Below are positions 8,095 to 17,409 of a DNA stretch of 64,000 nucleotides, one piece after another. Source of the stretch: Candidatus Saccharimonadota bacterium (GTDB lineage Bacteria > Patescibacteriota > Saccharimonadia > Saccharimonadales > Saccharimonadaceae). The notes below the pieces were generated by a model, which saw only the letters and a list, made by a program, of their open reading frames with translations, did no database searches and had not been told where the DNA came from. The stretch is taken from NCBI GenBank assembly GCA_017519305.1, contig JAFWSN010000002.1:124001-188000 (forward strand), read 5' to 3'. A program made the translations under genes and the position numbers. Each line of letters starts with the position of its first letter. Within the stretch, counting starts at the first letter, position 1.

Positions 8095-8646
8095 ATGCGA
8101 AGAAAAAAACGAAAAAGCGGAAAAATCATCTTTGGAATCTTAATTATTGCAGCTCTTGCCGTGTCTGCTTTTGTTGCCTATGAATATTTATTGAAGCCAA
8201 AAACAGAGGATCAGCCAGTAGAAAGTACCACTACTCCAACCGTGCTTAATCCAGAACCAAACACTCCAACCAATGACGGCAGAGGCTCGGAAGATCCGGA
8301 AGTTATTACGGGCAAAGAGCCAGTCATTCAATACGACGGCGACGATCCGAATAAGTCTAACGACTTAACTGGCGCGATTACTTACGCTGGTGCTACGGCT
8401 AATAATATTATTATTCGTGTAAATATTGATCAATATGTTGATGGGGGCACCTGTGTTCTAAAAATTCTGAACGGTGGTTCGGTTGTTTATCAGACAACTG
8501 CTAACCTGATTGCTGACGTATCGACCTCTACTTGTGACGGTTTTAATTTGCCGCGCTCGGTAGTTGACTCTGGTAATTTTGCACTATCAATTGAACTTAG
8601 CTCCGGAGGCAAAACCGGCGTCATTAACGGGGGTATTGATTTGTGA
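8095..8646 (+). CDS. membrane-anchored exported protein of unknown function
   Basis: The 183-residue protein has a basic start (RRKKRKSGK), one hydrophobic helix (residues ~10-30), then a Thr/Pro/Glu-rich linker to about residue 95. A C-terminal beta-rich domain contains two cysteines (GTCVLKIL and STCDGF) that could form a disulfide. I do not recognise the domain. The ATG has an AGGAGG Shine-Dalgarno that can pair with the CCTC just before the start codon. The stop overlaps the GTG start of the next gene (GTGA), so the two are translationally coupled and may act together outside the cell. Confidence 0.75.
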   Translation: MRRKKRKSGKIIFGILIIAALAVSAFVAYEYLLKPKTEDQPVESTTTPTVLNPEPNTPTNDGRGSEDPEVITGKEPVIQYDGDDPNKSNDLTGAITYAGATANNIIIRVNIDQYVDGGTCVLKILNGGSVVYQTTANLIADVSTSTCDGFNLPRSVVDSGNFALSIELSSGGKTGVINGGIDL

Positions 8647-10634
8647 GGCGACGCGATAAACGTATTTTACCAGCTTGCCTTGGTATTTTTGTCGCCATAA
8701 GTCTTTTAACTTTTTTGCTTGGTCGTTTCAAATCAAACACTGCTGACGCAGCCGATTTATCTAAGTTTGACCCGGGTTATATTATTAGCGATTACACAAT
8801 GAGTAATTATAATTCTATGACCGAAGCCGAAATCCAAGCCTTTCTCACAAAGAAAAACCCTTGCAATAACCGTGATTACGATTTATATCAACGACTTTCC
8901 GCCAACAACCCAAATGTTTCTTGGCACTGGAAAGATGGTCACTTTGTTTGTCTATCCGAAGAACTTTTTGGTGACGGCATGACAATTGGTGAAGGGAAGA
9001 CCGCAGCCAAAATTATTTACGAAACCGCACAAGAATACAAGATCAATCCACAAGTCTTGATTGTTTTGATCGAAAAAGAATCCAGTCTTATTACCGATAC
9101 AATTCCAAACAACTATGACTATCGCACGATGACAGGATTTGGCTGCCCAGATACTGCTCCTTGTGACGCTAAATATTTTGGTTTCAAAAACCAAATCAGG
9201 AAAGCCGCTTGGCTTTTCCGCGAGGTGCTCGATGGTGGCTGGACCAACTATCCTCTCGGCGAGAACTATGTTCAATATAATCCAAATGCTGCTTGTGGTG
9301 GCTCAATTGTAAACATCAAAAACCTTGCCACCTCGGCGCTCTATCGTTATACGCCATATCAACCAAATGCAGGTGCGCTTGCAGCTGGCACCGGCACTGC
9401 CTATTGCGGTGCTTACGGCAACAGAAATTTCTATATCTACTTTGAGAACTGGTTTGGAGGGATTACTGATGCATCGGTAGATTGGCAAGATATGTCTTCT
9501 CCACGAATGATGACGGTAACTCAACGAACGTTGCTAATTGATGCCTTAAAAATGGGTACAACAAGTCAGTGGCTCAATGTTGGAGATGATTATTATTTCA
9601 CGAAAAAAACAATGGTGGTCTGGGGGGGAGAGAAAAAAGCTTGTCTACAAAGACAATCTGATGAGAATACAAACTATTGTGTATTGGAAGACAGGATGAC
9701 GGATTTTTCTACTGAAGACAATATTGAAATTTTGGCGGGTTCTCAAAAATATCAGGTGCAACAATGGACTTGTATAGTTAATTTGGTGAACTTATCGGCA
9801 GAATGTGGCAAGAAGGCTTATTCTGCTGGAGATATTCTAACGATAACAAAAACCATAAATATTGATGGTGTCGAATATTTGATAGATGGATCTATGGATG
9901 ACAACTACGCAATTCTCAAAAAAAGGACAGAACCAATTATCGAATTTGAAAAAATCGGACCAGTCACAATGAAGCTAACGAAAAATTCTTACAAGCAGAG
10001 AATTAACGACGGTGCAAAAGTCCAGAATTTAACAACTTCCAGCAATCAGTTTATAAACATAACGGACAAAATCGTTTTTGCTGGAAAAACATATTACAGA
10101 ACGAGCGTGGATTCTGCTCTGGAAAACAATTATATCATTCCGGCGGAAGCGCTATCCTCGGACATATTTGCGGAATTCAAGAGCCCGCGTAACCTAACTT
10201 TTAATAAAGACACATACACAATGGAATTGGCGACCGGACTAGTCTGTTCGGAGTACAAAAAAGGCGAAACGAGAAAGTTTTCGAAAAAAATAGAGTATAA
10301 CGGCAAAATTTTCTTCCAGGGCGAGTCAGATAAGGGTAGCCAATGTGTTGTTGATATGACGAATTTGAACGAGTCCGAATATAGTTTTAGTACTACTGAC
10401 ACGTTGAAACTATTTGAGAATTTTATGAATCCAAGAGAATTAAAGATTGCAAGCGGGTCCTATCTAGTTGACGCTAAAAACGGCCAAACGTGTAGCGAAT
10501 ATTTACCTGCTGGTACAACCAAGAAATACACAACAAAAATCGTAATAAACGGCATCGTATTTTTCAGAGATGAAACTTCTACGACTCAAGAATCTACTTG
10601 TGTGATGCCTGCAAAAAACCTTAAAGAATTATAA
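8643..10634 (+). CDS. exported lysozyme-like protein with C-terminal repeats
   Basis: The 663-residue protein starts at GTG 8643, overlapping the upstream stop by 4 bp. A signal or anchor helix spans residues ~8-28. A lysozyme/transglycosylase-like domain follows: INPQVLIVLIEKESSLI near 135-150 contains a candidate catalytic Glu, with conserved GFGCPD and ALYRYTPYQPN further on. From about residue 280 come about five modules of 65-75 residues with the pattern PRxL...CSEY...NG..FF...CVxPA, probably binding modules stabilised by cysteines. Likely role: peptidoglycan cleavage at the own or a host cell surface (inference). The repeat part is visibly more A-rich than the catalytic part. Confidence 0.75.
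   Translation: MRRRDKRILPACLGIFVAISLLTFLLGRFKSNTADAADLSKFDPGYIISDYTMSNYNSMTEAEIQAFLTKKNPCNNRDYDLYQRLSANNPNVSWHWKDGHFVCLSEELFGDGMTIGEGKTAAKIIYETAQEYKINPQVLIVLIEKESSLITDTIPNNYDYRTMTGFGCPDTAPCDAKYFGFKNQIRKAAWLFREVLDGGWTNYPLGENYVQYNPNAACGGSIVNIKNLATSALYRYTPYQPNAGALAAGTGTAYCGAYGNRNFYIYFENWFGGITDASVDWQDMSSPRMMTVTQRTLLIDALKMGTTSQWLNVGDDYYFTKKTMVVWGGEKKACLQRQSDENTNYCVLEDRMTDFSTEDNIEILAGSQKYQVQQWTCIVNLVNLSAECGKKAYSAGDILTITKTINIDGVEYLIDGSMDDNYAILKKRTEPIIEFEKIGPVTMKLTKNSYKQRINDGAKVQNLTTSSNQFINITDKIVFAGKTYYRTSVDSALENNYIIPAEALSSDIFAEFKSPRNLTFNKDTYTMELATGLVCSEYKKGETRKFSKKIEYNGKIFFQGESDKGSQCVVDMTNLNESEYSFSTTDTLKLFENFMNPRELKIASGSYLVDAKNGQTCSEYLPAGTTKKYTTKIVINGIVFFRDETSTTQESTCVMPAKNLKEL
9480..10634 (+). repeat. 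tandem protein modules in the exported lysozyme-like protein
   Basis: About five diverged repeats encode modules of ~65-75 residues. The last two are clearest: PRNLTF...CSEYKKGETRKF...YNGKIFFQ...CVVD and PRELKI...CSEYLPAGTTKKY...INGIVFFR...CVMPA. DNA identity is low, so they are old duplications. Confidence 0.55.
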
Positions 10635-12377
10635 TTACTTAAAGGGGAAAGACTTTATCAAGCTACGTTGCTTGCGTGCTAGTTTAGGGATAGGCTTATA
10701 GCCTGCCTTTACTTTTGCAAGATAGTCGTCATCAAAAATCTTTAAAACATCTGCTGGTTCGTATGATTTTCCTATACCAGAATAATAATCGAAGAATTTA
10801 TAATCTCCACCGGTTAAATTGTCTGAAATCTTGATATGGATATTTGGAACAGACAAACTATCTGCAAAAATTAATCCATGCAAAGAAGATGATAGGACTA
10901 ATCCGCACTGAGCAATTTTCTTCGCCACGTTCTCTGGCGTATCTAATGGTGAAATTACCTCGAAGCGCTGATCTTCGCAAAAACGCTTAGCAAAAGATGT
11001 TTGCATATCAGCGTAGTGAATTACCACACCAATTTTTTTACTGGAACGCTTTCTTTTTAGCGCATAAGTGGCGTTAATTAAGATTCCTGGATCACCGGTG
11101 GGAACATCTTTTTTGATGCGCTCCTTTGTTTTTTCTCCGCGCACAGCAGAGAAAATGGCACGATCTAGTCCAGAGTTTCCACTATTGGAACGAATGAAAC
11201 CAGTACCCCAAACATAAAAGTCATTTTCGTGCTTTTGTTGTTGTGCAACTTCCATGATGGAGCCAGTAGCAATCATCTCGCAAGTTTCAATCGGGGACCA
11301 ATCGATATAGTGGCCAAAAATATTTAATAGAATATCACTAGTTACTATATCTCCGAAATTATTAATATGTGGGGGCTGCCACCAATATACCTTTAAGTGA
11401 TTCTCCCTATGCAGATTATGGCGCTTCTTAAAGAAAGAATATCTAGTCCCATTTAAGACAAACGGAATCCTGATAATGTGTTTCTTGACTTTTTGATTTA
11501 TGCCAACGATCTTCGCATATAAAACCGAAGTCTTAAACCAACGACAGAGACTGGTTTTTCTCGCTATTTTGCGCCAAATCGCACAATAAGGATTCAGCGA
11601 ATCGTGCTCTTTTAACGCATGTTTATATGGATTGAACTTCCATGGTTTGTCGAATGTAAAATGAAGAAAAACGGTTTCGGCGTTAGGTTGAAAACCTCGA
11701 TAGTGCGGCATATGGTTGTAAACACCATCCATCATGACGGGAGACAACTTGGAACGTTGAGACAACTGAAATAGAGCAAACAGAGAATCGTCGCCTTTTC
11801 TTGGACATCCGTTAAACCAACACTTATAGAATAAATCTCCACAAACTTCCAGAAGTTTTAGTTTTATGAGAGTCACATTGTTCATATAAATAATGCCACT
11901 ATGTATACGATATTTATTGAACTCGACCGATGGTATTCTGAACTCTTTGCTTAGGAAAGGTTTCTCGCCGCCAAACAATTCGCCAAACTTATTTGCCGCA
12001 ACGCCGCCGATGTCTTTGATTTCGGGACATCCATCTAATGGGTTTTTCAGACACAGAATATCGCCGTCGATGTAGATGGAATATTTAAACCCTAAGTTAT
12101 TAAAAATTTTTGGACCGGCGAACAAATAATAGCACTCAATTGGATATTCCCACGTCTGAAAAAATAGATAAGTCAAATCCAGTTCGACAAAATCAATTTT
12201 ATTCTTTTTCAAAAACCTTTTATTTTTTCGAGAAATATATCGGCTCAATATGAATAATTTAGCGTTTGGCAAAAACTTGCGCACTGATAGTAGAGAAGTT
12301 GCGGATTGGAAGATATAGGAATCACTAGCGGTAGAGAAAAAAACGGTATTTGAATCTGTTAACGTAGGACTACTCAT
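10635..12377 (-). CDS. fusion of a GT8-like glycosyltransferase and a polysaccharide pyruvyltransferase-like domain
   Basis: The 580-residue protein has two parts. Residues ~10-260 resemble GT8-type transferases, with FKYSIYIDGDILC carrying the metal-binding DxD. Residues ~320-560 resemble the polysaccharide pyruvyltransferase family (PF04230, CsaB-like), with NFGDIVTSDIL at the start and the LSSSLHGLIFADSL block. Such a protein could add a sugar and then a pyruvate ketal (or another transfer) to one polymer. The exact substrates are unknown. Start ATG 12377 follows TACAAT by 6 nt and is divergent from the next gene. It ends next to the exported protein gene, convergent. Codon use is more A-rich than the housekeeping genes, suggesting a variable locus. 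Confidence 0.75.
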   Translation of the reverse strand: MSSPTLTDSNTVFFSTASDSYIFQSATSLLSVRKFLPNAKLFILSRYISRKNKRFLKKNKIDFVELDLTYLFFQTWEYPIECYYLFAGPKIFNNLGFKYSIYIDGDILCLKNPLDGCPEIKDIGGVAANKFGELFGGEKPFLSKEFRIPSVEFNKYRIHSGIIYMNNVTLIKLKLLEVCGDLFYKCWFNGCPRKGDDSLFALFQLSQRSKLSPVMMDGVYNHMPHYRGFQPNAETVFLHFTFDKPWKFNPYKHALKEHDSLNPYCAIWRKIARKTSLCRWFKTSVLYAKIVGINQKVKKHIIRIPFVLNGTRYSFFKKRHNLHRENHLKVYWWQPPHINNFGDIVTSDILLNIFGHYIDWSPIETCEMIATGSIMEVAQQQKHENDFYVWGTGFIRSNSGNSGLDRAIFSAVRGEKTKERIKKDVPTGDPGILINATYALKRKRSSKKIGVVIHYADMQTSFAKRFCEDQRFEVISPLDTPENVAKKIAQCGLVLSSSLHGLIFADSLSVPNIHIKISDNLTGGDYKFFDYYSGIGKSYEPADVLKIFDDDYLAKVKAGYKPIPKLARKQRSLIKSFPFK

Positions 12378-12383
12378 GCCTAT

Positions 12384-12407
12384 ATTGTAGCATAATCATG
12401 CTATAAT
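12384..12407. promoter_or_regulatory. overlapping divergent leaderless promoters
   Basis: Minus-strand TACAAT (12389-12384) ends 6 nt before the ATG at 12377. Plus-strand TG-C-TATAAT (12402-12407) ends 7 nt before the ATG at 12415. Between them lies the near-palindrome AGCATAATCATGCT (12390-12403). The two start codons are only 37 bp apart, so RNA polymerase could hardly occupy both promoters at once. Confidence 0.65.
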
Positions 12408-12414
12408 TATTGCA

Positions 12415-14565
12415 ATGGGAAAGACGAATGATATATTGCTTACAGCCGTTATCACGGCTCATGACGAAGGCTTGCTCGCGCACAAGACAATGCTAAGTGT
12501 TTTTGAGGGGCTCCAAAAAGTTAAGGATGCCGGGTATAAGTACGAGGTTATTGTCCACATAGATAATGGCGACGAGACAACTAAAAAATACTTCCAACGC
12601 TACAAAGACAATGGTGAAGTACGAATATTTGAAAATAAATTCGGCGATACCGGTCCGTCAAGGAATTTTTCCGTTAAACAAGCAAATGGCAAGTATGTAG
12701 CCTTTTTGGATGGCGACGATTTGATGTCTAGTAACTGGTTCATAAAAGGAATAGAAATTCTAGAACAAGCAACGGCGGAGACCATTGTTCACCCAGAGGC
12801 AGTTTTGACTTTTGGTTTGGACATAAAAAACAACGTATTAAGCATTCAAAAACCATCCTACGACAGGGAAAAGGACACCCTGATTTTACTAGGCGAAAAT
12901 CGCTGGTGCTCTGTAGCTATGGCCAAAAAAGAAACATTCGAAAAATTCCCATATAAACGAGTGGGCGCCGGTTATGGGCATGAAGATTATATATTCCATG
13001 TTGAGGCTTCAAACGCTGGCATCAACCACGCAATAGCAAAAGAAACTGTCTTATTCTATCGCCGTTCGGATAAGTCTCGTCTGTCTTCTGGGGTTTCTTC
13101 GTGTGTGACAATTCCATACATGGACTTATTTGACTTTGAAGCGGTAAAAAAATTAACTAAGCCAGTTCCAAAAACGACGGACGAACGCGTGAAAAGCAGG
13201 GGCTATAGGCTTTATAAAAAGATTCGCAACAACAACTTCCTCAACTTCTTCATTACCCCAGTCGCAAAAAAGACAATTAAAGTCCTTGATAAAAAACAAA
13301 AGAAACAAACCGTGCCAAAATTTGTCAAAGAAGAATGGATTAATATTAACCATATTGAGACACAATTATACCCGCATCCATGGATCCTCAGAAGGGTAGT
13401 GTTCTATGACGCAGACAAACAGACCGCTGTAGGTAGAGCATATTTTGAAATCGCAAAACAGGTTCACCATAAACCAAACTATGTTTTTATTGTCCCATGG
13501 CTAATACGCGGAGGAGCCGACAAAGTATTATTGAACTATATTCAGGCTCTCAAAGAAATTTATCCAGACTGGAAATTTACGGTTATTGCTACTGTCCCAA
13601 CACATAACGATTGGGTTGATCAATTGCCAGAGTATGTTGATTTTATTGATTTTGGTACGGTATCGGAAAGCTTGCCGCCAGTATTACAAGATATGTTATT
13701 CTCGCGCATTATTACACAACTACAGTGTAATAAATTACATATTATTAATTCGGAATTCGGCTATGACTGGGCGAGAAAACACAAAGACCTAGTTGGTGCG
13801 TACTATACTTTGAATGTTTCGCTATTTTGCGATGAATATATTCCGGGTAGCAATGCGAGAGGAGTATTCTCATATGACGATCCGTACCTGTTGGAGATTC
13901 TCCCTGTAGTAAATAAAGTTTTAGTGGACAATAAAACGATTGTCAAGAAAACTTGCGACCACAATGGTTTCAATGATGACAAATTCGAAATTAATTATCA
14001 GCCAATAGACCAGAAAGAATTTTCATCACCAAAGGAGCATAAACAGAAAAAACAGCTAAAAGTACTTTGGGCCAGTAGGATTGTTCCAACAAAATTGCCA
14101 GACCTAGTAGCGAAAATCGGAACACAGATTAATGGAAAAGATATTGCAATAGATGCTTACGGGACATTTGGGCAAGACATGGATACCAGCGTATTCAATG
14201 GTATATCGGCAATAAAATACAAAGGCCCATATGATGGCTTCCAGACTATCCCAACAGAAAAATATGACCTATTTCTCTATACTGCAATGAGTGATGGCGT
14301 GCCGAATGTTATTCTTGAAGCAACTGCGGCTGGGTTGCCAATAATTGCATCCAATGATGGCGGAGTTGGTGAATTTGTCAAAGACAAAAAGACCGGTCTT
14401 CTTGTTAAAGATTATCTAAAGCCGGATGAATATATCGAAAAAATGAATTATGCGCTAAACCACCAAGAAGAGCTACAACAATATGTTGCGGCTGCGCAAA
14501 AGCTTCTCCTCGAGCGTCACAGCTGGGAAAAATTTGTCCAAACGGTCAAAAAAGATATTGGTTAG
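12415..14565 (+). CDS. bifunctional glycosyltransferase, GT2 plus GT4 domains
   Basis: The 716-residue protein has an N-terminal GT2 domain (residues ~8-250) with the acceptor/metal motif FLDGDDLMSS. A C-terminal GT4-type GT-B domain (~355-710) has GVPNVILEATAAGLPIIAS and the preceding sugar-binding region. Two transfer steps could thus be made by one chain in surface glycan assembly. The donor and acceptor are not predictable. Start ATG 12415 is supported by an extended -10 ending 7 nt upstream. The stop overlaps the convergent DMT gene by 4 bp. Codon use is A-rich like its divergent partner. Confidence 0.85.
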   Translation: MGKTNDILLTAVITAHDEGLLAHKTMLSVFEGLQKVKDAGYKYEVIVHIDNGDETTKKYFQRYKDNGEVRIFENKFGDTGPSRNFSVKQANGKYVAFLDGDDLMSSNWFIKGIEILEQATAETIVHPEAVLTFGLDIKNNVLSIQKPSYDREKDTLILLGENRWCSVAMAKKETFEKFPYKRVGAGYGHEDYIFHVEASNAGINHAIAKETVLFYRRSDKSRLSSGVSSCVTIPYMDLFDFEAVKKLTKPVPKTTDERVKSRGYRLYKKIRNNNFLNFFITPVAKKTIKVLDKKQKKQTVPKFVKEEWININHIETQLYPHPWILRRVVFYDADKQTAVGRAYFEIAKQVHHKPNYVFIVPWLIRGGADKVLLNYIQALKEIYPDWKFTVIATVPTHNDWVDQLPEYVDFIDFGTVSESLPPVLQDMLFSRIITQLQCNKLHIINSEFGYDWARKHKDLVGAYYTLNVSLFCDEYIPGSNARGVFSYDDPYLLEILPVVNKVLVDNKTIVKKTCDHNGFNDDKFEINYQPIDQKEFSSPKEHKQKKQLKVLWASRIVPTKLPDLVAKIGTQINGKDIAIDAYGTFGQDMDTSVFNGISAIKYKGPYDGFQTIPTEKYDLFLYTAMSDGVPNVILEATAAGLPIIASNDGGVGEFVKDKKTGLLVKDYLKPDEYIEKMNYALNHQEELQQYVAAAQKLLLERHSWEKFVQTVKKDIG

Positions 14566-14915
14566 AAATGAATTGAATAGACAATGATACCGGCTACGAT
14601 TAACAGTATGCCGATGATTTGTCTTGCCGATAGCTTTTCTTTAAAGAACACATAGCTAAGGAACGCCACTAGACCATACTCCAAAGTACCGAGAATTGCA
14701 CCTAGTGTAATTGGAATTACCTTATATGCATAGATCGAAAGCAGCGTCGCAATTACAAAGATAGAATATGCTCCAATGACGCGAATATTGAGATATTGTT
14801 TAATGAAGCTACTATTTTTTGAATCGCTGGCAGACTTTTTCAGGAGCACTTGAGAAAAAGCTGAAATGACAATGCCGACTAAATAAATACCGCTAAAGAG
14901 AATTATTTCACTCAT
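14562..14915 (-). CDS. half-size DMT/EamA-type membrane protein, subunit 2
   Basis: The 117-residue protein has four hydrophobic helices and the small-multidrug-resistance/EamA pattern (GAILGTLEYGLVAFLSYVFFKEKLS, then IIGILLIVAGIIVYS). Paired short proteins of this type, such as ArnE/ArnF, flip lipid-linked sugars. Full-length DMT transporters have ten helices. It is last in the eight-gene operon and overlaps its partner by 8 bp. A role as one half of a flippase for the sugar made upstream is an inference. Confidence 0.75.
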   Translation of the reverse strand: MSEIILFSGIYLVGIVISAFSQVLLKKSASDSKNSSFIKQYLNIRVIGAYSIFVIATLLSIYAYKVIPITLGAILGTLEYGLVAFLSYVFFKEKLSARQIIGILLIVAGIIVYSIHF

Positions 14916-15291
14916 TTTCTTTCTCCTCCTCTTTTTTCTTTGGGTTGGAGACGACTAAGAACACGCCACAGAACACAATCAAAATCCCGATTATCGTAGA
15001 AGCCGAAACGTTTTCTCCAAACAATGTTACTCCCCAAATAAGGCTCCAGACAAGCGTAGCAGACTTATTTACGAAGGCGTTTGTGAGAGGAATATTCTTT
15101 AGCACTTGCTGCCAGATGATTGCGTATATACCAAGAGCGAAAATGACGCCGCCGTACAATGCAATGAATTCGAATGACATGAACTCGCGGCCAGCAGCAA
15201 ACTTAGAACAGACTGTGCTGACCGACAAAATCAACACGGCAACATGTAGCAGGGCGTAAGTCTTTAATAATTTTTTATTGTCTTTCGCCAT
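14908..15291 (-). CDS. half-size DMT/EamA-type membrane protein, subunit 1
   Basis: The 127-residue protein has four hydrophobic helices with LVWSLIWGVTLFGENVSAST and a last helix IIGILIVFCGVFLVVS, the same layout as the following gene, and a charged tail KKKEEEKENE. It overlaps the aminotransferase gene by 17 bp and the partner by 8 bp. The two are presumably a heterodimeric transporter or flippase. Confidence 0.75.
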   Translation of the reverse strand: MAKDNKKLLKTYALLHVAVLILSVSTVCSKFAAGREFMSFEFIALYGGVIFALGIYAIIWQQVLKNIPLTNAFVNKSATLVWSLIWGVTLFGENVSASTIIGILIVFCGVFLVVSNPKKKEEEKENE

Positions 15292-16420
15292 CTACCGCTC
15301 CCAAAAATTCTTTTATGGCATTGCAAACTGTTTCTACGTCTGAATCAGACATGTTGCAGTGTAATGGCAAACGCAAAAGGCGATCCGCGTACTCTTCGGT
15401 TATTGGCAAATCACCGGTCTTATAACCGTATTTTTGGCCAAGTGGGGAATTATGTAGTGGCATATAGTGAAAAGTAGCCACAATTTCGCGTTCTTTCAAA
15501 AACTTCAACAAACTATTGCGCGTCTCAGCATCTTTTAAGAAGATGAAGAAGATATGGGCATTATGCTCGGCGTATTCTGGAACGTGCGGCACGCGTAATA
15601 TGCCAAGATCTTCAAGTGGCTTCAAAGCATCAAAGTATTGTTGCCAAATATTCAAACGACGTCCTCGGTTCTGATTGAAGTTTTCAAGCTGCCCATATAG
15701 TATTGCGGCAAGTACATCTGACGGTAGGATTGAAGAGCCAACCATATGCCAAGAATATTTATCAACTTGGCCATGAATAAATTGTTTGCGGTTGGTACCT
15801 TTTTCTCGTATGATTTCTGCTTCTTCCATCATTTGGTCATCTTTGATATAGACTGCCCCACCTTCACCCATTACGAAATTCTTAGTCTCATGGAAACTAA
15901 AACACGCAACATCGGCCTTAAGACCACAGATTTGACCCTTATATTTGCTACCAACTGCCTGCGCAGCATCCTCCACAACCAAGAGATTGTGCCTTTTTGC
16001 AATTTCAACAATCTTGTCCATATCACAGGAAACGCCAGCATAGTCAACCGGTACAATTACTTTGGTTTTTGGCGTAATTAACGACGCAATTTTATCGACA
16101 TCAATATTCATTGTATCTGGATCAATTTCTGCAAAAATTGGCCTAGCTCCGCGGAGCATAAAAGCATTCGCAGTAGAAGAGAAAGTGAAGGACGGAGTAA
16201 TAAATTCATCGCCTGGTTGAATCTTCGTCAACAAAGCGGCGAGCTCCAATGCGGAACTGCCAGAGGTGGTTAATAGAAAATTTTTATAACCGTAATTGTT
16301 AAACCACTCAGTACAGAGTTTGGTATATTTTTTATCGCCGGACAATAATTTATTATCCAAAGCGTCAGCTACGTATTGTTTTTCTTTTTCCGTAATAAAC
16401 GGTTCAGTAAAATTTATCAT
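15275..16420 (-). CDS. DegT/DnrJ family aminotransferase, WecE/RffA-like (dTDP-4-amino-4,6-dideoxygalactose transaminase)
   Basis: The 381-residue protein begins INFTEPFITEKEKQYV as WecE/RffA does. It has the PLP-binding pattern SGSSALELAALL, EDAAQAVGSKY (Asp about 151) and the catalytic Lys about 180 in SFHETKN. WecE converts dTDP-4-keto-6-deoxyglucose, the product of RmlB, to dTDP-4-amino-4,6-dideoxygalactose using glutamate. Since RmlA and RmlB are encoded upstream in the same operon and no rmlC or rmlD is visible, this reaction fits. Start overlaps the SDR gene by 4 bp. Confidence 0.87.
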   Translation of the reverse strand: MINFTEPFITEKEKQYVADALDNKLLSGDKKYTKLCTEWFNNYGYKNFLLTTSGSSALELAALLTKIQPGDEFITPSFTFSSTANAFMLRGARPIFAEIDPDTMNIDVDKIASLITPKTKVIVPVDYAGVSCDMDKIVEIAKRHNLLVVEDAAQAVGSKYKGQICGLKADVACFSFHETKNFVMGEGGAVYIKDDQMMEEAEIIREKGTNRKQFIHGQVDKYSWHMVGSSILPSDVLAAILYGQLENFNQNRGRRLNIWQQYFDALKPLEDLGILRVPHVPEYAEHNAHIFFIFLKDAETRNSLLKFLKEREIVATFHYMPLHNSPLGQKYGYKTGDLPITEEYADRLLRLPLHCNMSDSDVETVCNAIKEFLGAVDGERQ

Positions 16421-17409
16421 AGGGCTTTCTTTTCGAAGCGGTTTAGCTCCATCTCCTTTTTATAATCTTTAAGATATGAAATGTAATCGTATTGAGGGGT
16501 ATATCCTAATTCGTCTTTGATGTTTTGGATATCCATTACGAAATCATCACAGGTTGGCATGTCTGGTTTATAGACAATTTCGGACGGATTGTCTTTTGGC
16601 GAGAATACTTCAATGAAGCCCTTGATTTGGTCTTCCATAGAAGTCTTAACGCCAGTACCAGCATTATAAATGCCACTGTTGCGGTCGACGAACAAGGCTT
16701 TGAAAATCATTCCGCAAAGATCTTTGACGTAAATGATATCTTTACCGGCTTTCGGGTCACCCCAACACTCGATTGGTAAACCTTCCATTGCACGTTTAAT
16801 CATATAGCGATAAGAAATTACTTTTTTCTCGCCGTTAACGTAATAGTATTCGTCTGGAGTATAGAGATAGATGTTTGGCAAACGGAAAACGAAGTCTTTA
16901 ATGCCATACTCTGCATTATAATGTCTCATCAAATCTACCGCTGCGTTCTTGGTTATACAATAAACTGCATGGTCACCAGTTAAAATTGGCTTCCTTGGCC
17001 AATCTGGCTTCAATGGCTTTTTGTCTTTCAGATAACCATTCAAATCTGCCCAAGTTTGAGTATAGATAATTCGATCTGCTTTAACCTCGCGGCAATATTC
17101 AAGGATATTCAAAGTACCGTTAATATTCGTTTCGATATAGTATTCAGCGCCGAGCTTAGTATAGGCCGGAAGAGCGCCAGCAAAATCTACTACTGCGTAA
17201 ACATTTTCTTTTGGTAAATTTTTAAAATCATCTTTTTTCGTGACGTCTACTTGGATGTACGAAACGTCAAAATCTTTGTAATTATATTCTGCCTTTCTAC
17301 CGGTGGCGACAATCTCATATTTCTCTAAATCGAGATTATTTAGTAAATGGTCGATAAAATACGCACCAAGATTACCAGTTGCCCCGAATACTATAATTTT
17401 TTGCTTCAT
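16417..17409 (-). CDS. NAD(P)-dependent epimerase/dehydratase (extended SDR)
   Basis: The 330-residue protein has the Rossmann motif VFGATGNLGAYF at residues ~6-18 and a YxxxK active-site pair in AVYCITKNAAVDLM. A typical sugar-nucleotide binding region follows. It could epimerise, reduce or dehydrate a nucleotide sugar; the substrate is not evident. Start and stop overlap the neighbours by 4 bp each. Its position between a GtrB-like transferase and a sugar aminotransferase points to the same sugar pathway. Confidence 0.82.
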   Translation of the reverse strand: MKQKIIVFGATGNLGAYFIDHLLNNLDLEKYEIVATGRKAEYNYKDFDVSYIQVDVTKKDDFKNLPKENVYAVVDFAGALPAYTKLGAEYYIETNINGTLNILEYCREVKADRIIYTQTWADLNGYLKDKKPLKPDWPRKPILTGDHAVYCITKNAAVDLMRHYNAEYGIKDFVFRLPNIYLYTPDEYYYVNGEKKVISYRYMIKRAMEGLPIECWGDPKAGKDIIYVKDLCGMIFKALFVDRNSGIYNAGTGVKTSMEDQIKGFIEVFSPKDNPSEIVYKPDMPTCDDFVMDIQNIKDELGYTPQYDYISYLKDYKKEMELNRFEKKAL

